Shown here: in pieces, positions 1-5,829 of the stretch | Layout: each line of letters starts with the position of its first letter | Position numbering within the stretch: the first letter of the stretch is position 1 | NCBI GenBank assembly: GCA_029573365.1 | Contig: JAKQGD010000228.1 | Span: 1-6,586, forward strand | Reading direction: 5' to 3' | DNA: 6,586 nucleotides | Source: Bacteroidota bacterium | GTDB taxonomy: Bacteria > Bacteroidota > Bacteroidia > Chitinophagales > Saprospiraceae | The notes under the pieces: generated by a model | Database searches by the model: none | What the model was told of the DNA's origin: nothing | What the model saw: only the letters and a program-made list of their open reading frames with translations | Program-made: the position numbers and the translations under genes

Positions 1-1
1 C

Positions 2-1132
2 CTTCCATCAGCATGCGGAGGTGGTGGCACCTGTGCCATGTGCGAATGCCATGTATATGCCGGTGGCGGCGATGTACTCCCTACAGAAATGAACCACCTC
101 ACCCGCAAGGAAGCGGCCGAAGGCATGAGGCTTGCCTGCCAGGTCAAGGTAAGACAAGATATGAAAATCGGTATCCCTGAGGAGATTTTCGGCATCAAAA
201 AATGGGAATGTGAGGTCATCTCCAATTACAATGTGGCCACATACATCAAGGAATTTATCGTGAAGCTTCCTCCGGGCGAAAACCTGGAATTCCAGGCCGG
301 CGGATACATTCAGATCGATGTACCTCCATGCACAGTAGATTACAAGGATATAGACATCACTGCCCACCCAAAATACCACGACAGACCGGACAAGTTCCAG
401 CAAGACTGGGACCAGTATAAATTATGGGGTCTCAAAATGGTCAATGATGAACCAATATTCAGGGCGTATTCCATGTCAAACCACCCTGCCGAAGGCAATA
501 TCGTTTCTCTTACCATCAGGATAGCAACACCACCTTTTAAATTTAAGGTAGGAGCTGACGGCAAGAGACAATGGGATGGCTACGAACCTGTAAATCCAGG
601 GATTTGTTCATCTTATGTGTTTTCCAGAAAGCCGGGTGACAAAGTGACCATCTCAGGGCCTTACGGCGAATTTTTTATCAAGAATACCAACTCTGAGATG
701 CTGTATATAGGCGGAGGAGCAGGTATGGCACCTATGAGGTCACATCTGTACCACCTCTTTCAAACACTGAAAACAGGCAGAAAAGTGACTTTCTTCTATG
801 GAGGTCGTACCAAGAAAGAATTGTTTTATATAGAAGAATTCAGGGAAATTGAAAAGCAGTTTCCTAATTTCAGGTTTGCTGTGGCCCTCGACAATCCGCT
901 TCCAGAAGACAACTGGACCGTCAAAAAGGATCTCAATGATCCTGAAGGAGACGGATTCAAAGGATTTGTCCACAATGTGGTTATAGAGCAGTATTTGAGC
1001 AAACATCCGGCTCCGGAAGAAGTAGAACTTTACTTCTGCGGCCCGCCTATGATGAACCAGTCCGTCCTGAAAATGGCAGACGACTGGGGCATTCCAAAAG
1101 AAAACGTGTCATTTGATGATTTCGGAGGATAA
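2..1132 (+). CDS. nqrF: Na+-translocating NADH:quinone reductase subunit F, 3' part (5' end outside window)
   Basis: NqrF is the NADH-oxidising subunit of the Na+-NQR complex. It takes electrons from NADH through FAD and a 2Fe-2S cluster into the membrane, driving sodium export. The reading frame is open from base 2, and 376 residues are present. The ferredoxin cluster motif is at fragment residues 5, 11 and 14 (C-x5-C-x2-C), with the fourth cysteine at 46 in RLACQV. The FAD-binding RAYS motif is at 154-157, the nucleotide-binding stretch GGGAGMAPMRSH at 237-248, CGPPMM at 346-351, and the protein ends in DDFGG as the family does. By comparison with Vibrio cholerae NqrF, about 65 N-terminal residues, including the membrane anchor, lie off the left edge. 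The internal ATG at 38 falls within the cluster motif and is not the start. The gene is normally last in the nqrABCDEF operon, which fits the terminator directly after it. Identification is very secure. Confidence 0.97.
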   Translation, partial: LPSACGGGGTCAMCECHVYAGGGDVLPTEMNHLTRKEAAEGMRLACQVKVRQDMKIGIPEEIFGIKKWECEVISNYNVATYIKEFIVKLPPGENLEFQAGGYIQIDVPPCTVDYKDIDITAHPKYHDRPDKFQQDWDQYKLWGLKMVNDEPIFRAYSMSNHPAEGNIVSLTIRIATPPFKFKVGADGKRQWDGYEPVNPGICSSYVFSRKPGDKVTISGPYGEFFIKNTNSEMLYIGGGAGMAPMRSHLYHLFQTLKTGRKVTFFYGGRTKKELFYIEEFREIEKQFPNFRFAVALDNPLPEDNWTVKKDLNDPEGDGFKGFVHNVVIEQYLSKHPAPEEVELYFCGPPMMNQSVLKMADDWGIPKENVSFDDFGG

Positions 1133-1159
1133 ACCGCTAAGTCAATTAAAAACACCTTT

Positions 1160-1192
1160 AAGGGAACCACTTTGGTTCCCTTTTTCATTTTT
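1160..1192 (+). terminator. Intrinsic terminator of the nqr operon
   Basis: A perfect 10-bp stem (AAGGGAACCA, positions 1160-1169, pairing with 1173-1182) closes a 3-base CTT loop and runs straight into a T-rich tract (TTTCATTTTT). It starts 27 bases after the nqrF stop codon. This is a textbook rho-independent terminator on the + strand. Confidence 0.9.
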
Positions 1193-1197
1193 ATGAA

Positions 1198-1205
1198 TAT
1201 CTTTG
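1198..1205 (+). promoter_or_regulatory. Candidate Bacteroidota -7 element for the GlsB-like gene
   Basis: TATCTTTG matches the Bacteroidota sigma-70-type -7 consensus TAnnTTTG and lies 25 bases before the ATG at 1231. It would give a leader of about 20 bases. A TTTG at 1171-1174 could serve as the -33 element, but the 23-base spacing is slightly longer than the usual 19-21, and it lies in the preceding terminator hairpin. An 8-base motif with six fixed positions is expected by chance a few times per window of this size, so position is the main support. Confidence 0.45.
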
Positions 1206-1230
1206 ACAAGCAGTAAAAACAAGTAGCAAC

Positions 1231-1554
1231 ATGAATATGGACTGGTCCTTTAGCAATTTTGATTGGTCTCTGGTGGCCACGATATTTTTTGGAGCCATGA
1301 GCGGCTATATAGCAAGCAGGATTCTGGGAGGTGATGGCTTTGGCTTTTTTGGAAACATTGTTGTGGGAATCATTGGAGGATATCTGGGTTCCTGGTTGGC
1401 AAAAGTGGCCAATATACCGCTTGTTTCCGGATTTTTTGGAACCCTCATCAGTTCTGTGGGAGGTGCCATCATTCTGATATTTTTTATCGAACTGATCAAA
1501 TATATGCAGCGAAGCAATCAGTCCACCGGCCGTAAAACCAGAACCAGAAAATAA
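1231..1554 (+). CDS. GlsB/YeaQ/YmgE family (transglycosylase-associated) small membrane protein
   Basis: A 107-residue inner-membrane protein with three predicted helices at about residues 13-32, 38-58 and 65-91. The helices are rich in glycine, alanine and small residues. The pattern GAMSGYIASRILGG (21-34), a central GNIVVGIIGGYLGSWL (41-56) and a glycine-bearing third helix are characteristic of the Transgly_assoc (PF04226) family. Members are about 80-90 residues long, are often stress-linked, and have no established biochemical activity. This one carries an extra basic tail of about 15 residues (RSNQSTGRKTRTRK, 94-107) that would face the cytoplasm. The ATG at 1231 is preferred because it follows the candidate -7 element; a second ATG at 1237 is possible. 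No Shine-Dalgarno sequence is evident. It lies downstream of the nqrF terminator, so it is probably a single transcription unit. Its stop is 2 bp from that of the convergent ATP-grasp gene, leaving no room for an intergenic terminator. Confidence 0.85.
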   Translation: MNMDWSFSNFDWSLVATIFFGAMSGYIASRILGGDGFGFFGNIVVGIIGGYLGSWLAKVANIPLVSGFFGTLISSVGGAIILIFFIELIKYMQRSNQSTGRKTRTRK

Positions 1555-1556
1555 CT

Positions 1557-2777
1557 CTAATCTCCGACCAGCTTGTTTTTAGGTGGCAGACTGGCGTGAA
1601 ACTCCGTTTTTATACGGTCAGTGTACTGCTCCAGTAGCTCCAGCACCCTCGCCTTCTTGTCCGACTTTACAATCATGCCGATGTGGTTTTCCTTTTTGAG
1701 ACGCCATACGATCTCACTATCGGCAAAGGATGACGTATCCGGCTCCAGAAACCTGCTAAGGGAGACTACTATGCCGGAATATTCATTTTTAGTGGGCGGA
1801 AGTTTATATTCTGTCTTATAAAATGAGGCGATTTCTATTTTTGCCCATTCTTTCCATAGGTTGATGCCGCTGGCAAATTCGACCATCTCTGCCAGATGGG
1901 CACCCCCCACCCTCGATGAAGTCTCTAAGAAATAGTACCTACCATCTTCGTTGCATTTGATATACTCACTGTGTGAGGCACTGTAGACCATGCCAAATGC
2001 TTTCATCACTTTTTCGTTGAGCTTTCTGAGTTCTTTGTCATCCTTTGAGCCTATCTCTATGGTATGTGACCTGAATATGCCTCCACCATGGGCTACCTCA
2101 AAAGGTGTGTCTATATATTGACTCACTCTGGAAAAAATGACCTTGCCGTCGTATGTCAGAGAATCAACATGATATACCGAACCGGGAGCAAACTTCTCCA
2201 GCAGGTATTCGTGTCTTTCGCCTCCCAGGTGATTTAGGTGGTTCCACAGTTCTTCCTTGTTGTATATTTTTTTTATACCGGCAGCCGAGGCCTGCATTCT
2301 TGGTTTTACAAGCCAGGGAGGGGCCACCCTGTCAGCAAAGTCATTAACATCAGGGTCGTGAAACAGACTGGTAAATTCCGGTACCGGTATGCCCTCAGAC
2401 TTGGCTTTGATCCTCATAGCAAGTTTATCCCTGAAGTACCGGGCTGTAGTTTCGCCCATGCCCGGAATGCGGAAAAACTCTCTCAGATAAGCCACATGTT
2501 CTACATCAAAGTCATCGAGAGCTACAAAGAAATCAAATTTCAGAGTCCGCATCTTATGTGCCAGTCCACCTATGAGAAATTGGTCATTCCACAGTCCGTG
2601 CTCATCCTCTACCATATAGAAGGTATCGTCAATACTTTCCCAGGGCCATGGGCTTTTGTCCAGCTTGCTGCTTGTGAGCAAATACACCTGGTTTCCGCTT
2701 TCTTTTGCGGCACGTATAAAGTCAATACCTTTGAAAAACCGGGAGATACACAGAATATTCAGCGGCCGTTGTTTCAT
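1557..2777 (-). CDS. ATP-grasp domain protein, probable carboxylate-amine/thiol ligase of unknown substrate
   Basis: ATP-grasp enzymes activate a carboxylate as an acyl-phosphate and join it to a nucleophile. The 406-residue protein has an N-terminal Rossmann-like part (NILCISRFFKGIDFIRAA, 7-24) and then the ATP-grasp fold. The ATP-binding lysine is in WLVKPR (155-160), followed by the small-residue loop QASAAGIKK (162-170). YLLEKFAPGS (191-200) with HVDS (203-206) forms the second ATP strand. Likely metal ligands are E271 and E285 in YYFLETSSR (281-289), where the usual ExNxR motif reads ExSxR. No substrate can be assigned. The start is taken as the ATG at 2777 (MKQRPLN) because a -7 element overlaps the region upstream. 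An in-frame ATG at 2813 would add 12 residues (MVRLIFEQIIFV) but lies upstream of that element. The gene is divergent from the redox pair and convergent with the GlsB-like gene. The fold is secure; the function is not. Confidence 0.88.
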   Translation of the reverse strand: MKQRPLNILCISRFFKGIDFIRAAKESGNQVYLLTSSKLDKSPWPWESIDDTFYMVEDEHGLWNDQFLIGGLAHKMRTLKFDFFVALDDFDVEHVAYLREFFRIPGMGETTARYFRDKLAMRIKAKSEGIPVPEFTSLFHDPDVNDFADRVAPPWLVKPRMQASAAGIKKIYNKEELWNHLNHLGGERHEYLLEKFAPGSVYHVDSLTYDGKVIFSRVSQYIDTPFEVAHGGGIFRSHTIEIGSKDDKELRKLNEKVMKAFGMVYSASHSEYIKCNEDGRYYFLETSSRVGGAHLAEMVEFASGINLWKEWAKIEIASFYKTEYKLPPTKNEYSGIVVSLSRFLEPDTSSFADSEIVWRLKKENHIGMIVKSDKKARVLELLEQYTDRIKTEFHASLPPKNKLVGD

Positions 2778-2794
2778 GACAAAGATTATTTGCT

Positions 2795-2802
2795 CAAATA
2801 TA
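2795..2802 (-). promoter_or_regulatory. Candidate -7 element for the ATP-grasp gene
   Basis: Read on the - strand the sequence is TATATTTG, a full match to TAnnTTTG, ending 17 bases before the ATG at 2777. This would give a very short leader of about 10 bases. No TTTG at the standard -33 spacing was found. The element overlaps a 14-base dyad (TATTTG-CT-CAAATA, 2787-2800). Confidence 0.4.
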
Positions 2803-2876
2803 AGCCTTACCATGAATAGTTAAGAGGTGTTGGCAAAAGTTTTCTTTACAGCTTCCTACGTAAGGGTTATTTTATA

Positions 2877-2884
2877 TACATTTG
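2877..2884 (+). promoter_or_regulatory. Candidate -7 element for the redox operon
   Basis: TACATTTG matches TAnnTTTG and ends 32 bases before the ATG at 2917, implying a leader of about 25 bases. No clear -33 TTTG is present at 19-21 bases upstream. If it is used, the GTG start at 2827 of the longer in-frame reading lies upstream of the transcript, which supports the ATG start. A TGTCA-N9-TGACA dyad (2883-2901) overlaps its end. Confidence 0.4.
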
Positions 2885-2916
2885 TCATACATCTACTGAC
2901 ATCATCAGGCAAAAAA

Positions 2917-4194
2917 ATGCACATAGTCATCGTAGGCAACGGCATAGCAGGCAGCACAGCAGCTCTTAAAATCAGGGAGGGTGGAGACCACGAAATCACC
3001 ATGATTTCCGATGAATCGGAATTCCCCTTTGCACGCACAGCCCTGATGTATGTGTTTATGGGCCAGTTGAAACAGCGAAATACCCTGCTATACGAACCGC
3101 ACACCTGGCGGGAAAAAAATATTAATCTTTTTAATGGAAAGGTTGTAAGACTCAACTCCCATACAAAATCGATATTTATGTCTTCCGGCAAGCAGATATT
3201 CTATGACAAACTGATCATTGCTACGGGTTCGCGGCCGGTGATGCCAGACATTCCGGGCACTTCTCTACATGGAGTACAAGGTCTGTACCATCTTGCCGAT
3301 TTACAAACCCTGGAAAACACCGTCCGCACCGAAAAAGGACGGGCTGTCATCGTCGGTGGCGGCCTGATAGCTGTGGAACTGGCAGAAATGCTGCTCTCAC
3401 GCCATATACCGGTGACCATGCTGGTCCGCGAAAAAAGCTATTGGGCTAATGTGCTGCCACCTGAAGAATCTGCCATGATAACAGCCCACATCTGGTCTAA
3501 AGGCATTGAGGTAATTGTCAACGAAGAAGCAGTCGAAATCCTGGGCTCAAATGGAAACGTCTGCGGTGTCAGAACAAAATACTCTGGAGAAGTCATACAA
3601 TGTACGCTGTGCGGCATCGCCATTGGCGTAAGCCCAAATACAGACCTGGTCAAAAATACTAACATACATGTTTCCAGGGGTATCCTGGTCAACGAATATC
3701 TGGAAACTTCATCCGAGGATATATATGCCATCGGAGATTGTGCGGAACTGCAAAATGCGGATCCCGGCCGCAGGACCGTCGAGGCAGTGTGGTACTGTGC
3801 CAGGACTATGGGACATACTATAGCCAGAACCCTCTGCGGTGAGAGAACTTCTTATACGCAAGGAGTATGGTATAATTCTGCAAAGTTTTTTGATGTCGAA
3901 TATCAGGTGTATGGTGAGATTCCCTCTGAGATTCCGCCCTCGGTTCACACCATGTATTGGAAGCATCCAAAGGAAAACAAATCCATACGCATCAATTATG
4001 ACAAGTCATCTGGTGTGGTACTGGGCTTTAACCTCATGGGCATCAGGTACAGGTCATCAGTATGCCTGGCTTGGATAATCGAAAGAGCCCATATCAGCAA
4101 GGTGATGAAGGAGCTGTCAGCTGCAAACTTTGACCCGGAATTCAGCTTACGGTATGAGGCAGAATTAAAGAGCATGTATCACACACTTTTATGA
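2917..4194 (+). CDS. FAD-dependent NAD(P)H oxidoreductase (pyridine nucleotide-disulfide oxidoreductase fold, no redox disulfide)
   Basis: A 425-residue soluble flavoprotein. The FAD-binding dinucleotide fold opens the protein: IVIVGNGIAG with G7, G9 and G12. The usual ATGSRP follows at 102-107. The inserted NAD(P) fold has GGGLIAVELAE (147-157), and the second FAD motif IYAIGDCAEL is at 269-278. No CxxC is present near the N-terminus, so this is not a disulfide reductase. It resembles the rubredoxin/ferredoxin-reductase and NirB N-terminal subgroup. In the nucleotide fold the third glycine is alanine (A152), and the end of the second strand reads LVRE with R171. That resembles NADPH-using glutathione reductase more than NADH enzymes; this is inference. 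The C-terminal region after about 315 (SAKFFDVEYQVYG, 321-333) is family-specific. The ATG at 2917 sits right before the Rossmann strand; an in-frame GTG at 2827 is possible but would add an odd 30 residues. The next gene follows after 32 bp, so the electron acceptor is probably that polyferredoxin. Confidence 0.9.
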   Translation: MHIVIVGNGIAGSTAALKIREGGDHEITMISDESEFPFARTALMYVFMGQLKQRNTLLYEPHTWREKNINLFNGKVVRLNSHTKSIFMSSGKQIFYDKLIIATGSRPVMPDIPGTSLHGVQGLYHLADLQTLENTVRTEKGRAVIVGGGLIAVELAEMLLSRHIPVTMLVREKSYWANVLPPEESAMITAHIWSKGIEVIVNEEAVEILGSNGNVCGVRTKYSGEVIQCTLCGIAIGVSPNTDLVKNTNIHVSRGILVNEYLETSSEDIYAIGDCAELQNADPGRRTVEAVWYCARTMGHTIARTLCGERTSYTQGVWYNSAKFFDVEYQVYGEIPSEIPPSVHTMYWKHPKENKSIRINYDKSSGVVLGFNLMGIRYRSSVCLAWIIERAHISKVMKELSAANFDPEFSLRYEAELKSMYHTLL

Positions 4195-4226
4195 TAAACA
4201 AGACCATATAAACAAAAAAGCACAGT

Positions 4227-5357
4227 ATGTCAGACATCTATCACGGGACATGGTTTAGCAGCCTTACATCACGGGGATGGGCAGCCTGGCTGCTGGCAGT
4301 AATTCTGACTGCAGGTTATGTCATACTTTACTGGTTTCCATCTATTATGGGTTTAGGTTCCGACGGGGCCGCCAATACCGGACTTGTGGGCCTTTTCGAT
4401 CCACTGAGTATGTACATGAAAGGTAGGCCTGCCAGTGAGTGGTTTGTCTATGGCACTCTGTACACCATGGCCATTCTGGTAATGGGTATACGGTTTTTGA
4501 TCAGGTACCGGGGCTCCAGATACCAGACGTACCGAACCTTGTCTGTTATGTTTTTTCAGACTTCGTTTGCCTTTATCCTTCCGGAAATCCTGCAAGGACT
4601 CAACAAGCCCTATTATGATTTTAAGAGTATCTGGCCTCTGAATCACTACTTTTTTCTGGACTATAATCTGGATGCCATGTTGCAGGCCGGAACCCTGGGA
4701 TATTTTATGCTCTTCTGGGGTATTGCTGCATTTGTTCTTATCACACCCATACTTACCTGGTTTTTTGGCAAGCGGTGGTATTGCTCGTGGGTATGCGGCT
4801 GCGGTGGCCTCGCGGAAACAGCCGGCGATCCTTTCAGGCACCTTTCTGACAAATCGACGACAGCGTGGAGGATTGAAAAATGGGTGGTATATTCTGTGTT
4901 GGTGTTTGTAATATTAATGACAGTTGCCGTGCTAACCACCAGGATTACAGGATTTAGATACATAATGCTGATAGACAGTGGCACACTTAGTGCGTGGTAT
5001 GGTTTTCTTATAGGGGCCGCATTTTCCGGTGTGGTTGGAGTCGGTTTTTATCCCCTGCTTGGCTCCCGGGTCTGGTGCAGGTTTGGGTGTCCTATGGCTG
5101 CTTACCTGGGTATACTGCAGACAATAAAAGTCCGCTGGCCCTGGTCAGATGAGAAAAAAAGACTGTCAAAATTTCGTATTACGACCAATGGAGGGCAGTG
5201 TATCAGCTGCGGCAACTGCTCTACCTATTGCGAAATGGGCATCGATGTCAAGGCATATGCACAACAACAGCAGGACATTATCAGGGCATCATGTGTAGGT
5301 TGTGGCATTTGCAGTGCCGTATGTCCCAGGGGAGTGCTGAAACTCGAAAACATGTAA
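4227..5357 (+). CDS. Membrane polyferredoxin, NosR/NapH-like 4Fe-4S protein
   Basis: A 376-residue inner-membrane iron-sulfur protein that probably carries electrons between a cytoplasmic donor and the membrane. Six helices are predicted at about 18-40, 72-92, 104-123, 155-180, 217-237 and 254-278. Cysteine motifs follow helix 4 (C186, C190 and C192 in YCSWVCGCGG) and helix 6 (C284 and C288 in WCRFGCPM), in the manner of NosR and NapH. Two ferredoxin motifs come last: C325, C328, C331, C335 and C356, C359, C362, C366. Loops after even-numbered helices are rich in Arg/Lys (RYRGSRYQTYR, 93-103; GKRW, 181-184), so the positive-inside rule places both termini and all clusters in the cytoplasm. 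The first motif lacks the proline of the usual CxxxCP and has an additional cysteine instead. It follows the FAD oxidoreductase by 32 bp with no terminator or promoter between, so the two are almost certainly co-transcribed. The exact pathway is unknown; NosR or NapH orthology is not claimed because no nos or nap genes are seen. Confidence 0.9.
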   Translation: MSDIYHGTWFSSLTSRGWAAWLLAVILTAGYVILYWFPSIMGLGSDGAANTGLVGLFDPLSMYMKGRPASEWFVYGTLYTMAILVMGIRFLIRYRGSRYQTYRTLSVMFFQTSFAFILPEILQGLNKPYYDFKSIWPLNHYFFLDYNLDAMLQAGTLGYFMLFWGIAAFVLITPILTWFFGKRWYCSWVCGCGGLAETAGDPFRHLSDKSTTAWRIEKWVVYSVLVFVILMTVAVLTTRITGFRYIMLIDSGTLSAWYGFLIGAAFSGVVGVGFYPLLGSRVWCRFGCPMAAYLGILQTIKVRWPWSDEKKRLSKFRITTNGGQCISCGNCSTYCEMGIDVKAYAQQQQDIIRASCVGCGICSAVCPRGVLKLENM

Positions 5358-5375
5358 TCACTGCCACCTGGATTG

Positions 5376-5810
5376 TCATTTTCCGCCGTGCTGCCAGCAA
5401 AGTCCGTTTTTACCGGCAGTATAACGTTTGCAGCGTTTTCCATCTTTGGACAAGCCTTTGCACTGAACCATATTTAATGCCTTGAGGCATTTTTCTGCAG
5501 GCCCCTGCATGGCAATTTTATATACTTGACCTGATCGGGTGACAGCACTGAACTTGCCATCTGACGGTATGTTGACCGGTATCACATCGCTGCTGTCATA
5601 ATGCTCCTCAGGAAAACTGATGTCCGTGAGCTTATTGTCCTTCACTTCGGTGATGATGGTATACGTTGCCATCTTGCCTGTAGCCTTGCTCTTGTACTGT
5701 ACCTTAGCACAATAATTGCCGTCAGGAGGTCCTTTTTTACACGATGCAAATGACAATAAAACTAAAACATTGATCAGGTATATTGTATTGATGTAAAATG
5801 TTGATTTCAT
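5376..5810 (-). CDS. Small putative lipoprotein with C-terminal Cys/His motif
   Basis: A 144-residue protein with a type II signal peptide: a hydrophobic stretch at 9-22 (TIYLINVLVLLSFA) and a lipobox FASC with the lipidated cysteine at 24. The following residues are KK rather than an acidic run, so there is no obvious Bacteroidota surface-export signal, and a periplasm-facing location is more likely. The middle (about 29-100) looks like a small all-beta domain: DGNYCAKVQY, TYTIITEV and LTDISFP resemble a short domain I recall from Bacteroidota lipoproteins. The end (117-141) has C117, C127, C138 and H141 in the form CKGLSKDGKRC...GLCWQH. This resembles DUF5763-type C-x9-C-x10-C-x2-H motifs thought to bind zinc. 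It starts 19 bp after the batC stop and is probably co-transcribed with it. It is convergent with the polyferredoxin gene, 18 bp apart. The function is not known. Confidence 0.8.
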   Translation of the reverse strand: MKSTFYINTIYLINVLVLLSFASCKKGPPDGNYCAKVQYKSKATGKMATYTIITEVKDNKLTDISFPEEHYDSSDVIPVNIPSDGKFSAVTRSGQVYKIAMQGPAEKCLKALNMVQCKGLSKDGKRCKRYTAGKNGLCWQHGGK

Positions 5811-5829
5811 CTTCTGTGGGGTTATTTAT

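Noticed and set aside
2778..2813. 12-residue extension of the ATP-grasp protein from the ATG at 2813
   Set aside because: It spans the candidate promoter and adds a hydrophobic stretch with no family role. It is kept as an alternative start only.
2238..2819. 193-codon open frame on the + strand opposite the ATP-grasp gene
   Set aside because: It lies almost wholly opposite a well-motivated ATP-grasp coding sequence, its translation shows no recognisable domain, and it has no promoter or spacing that would suggest a gene.
2857..2862. TACGTA palindrome in the divergent intergenic region
   Set aside because: Only six bases are symmetric; the flanks break after one mismatch, so it is no better than chance.
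2827..2916. 30-residue N-terminal extension of the oxidoreductase from a GTG start
   Set aside because: The extension lies upstream of the candidate -7 element and has no family resemblance, while the ATG at 2917 immediately precedes the Rossmann strand where such proteins normally begin.
4353..4841. 162-codon open frame on the - strand within the polyferredoxin gene
   Set aside because: It is antisense to membrane helices and the first cysteine motif of a clear protein, and its translation has no domain-like pattern.
5380..5425. CTGCC ... GGCAG inverted repeat near the convergent stops as a terminator
   Set aside because: The loop is about 18 bases and no T run follows the second arm, so it does not look like an intrinsic terminator.
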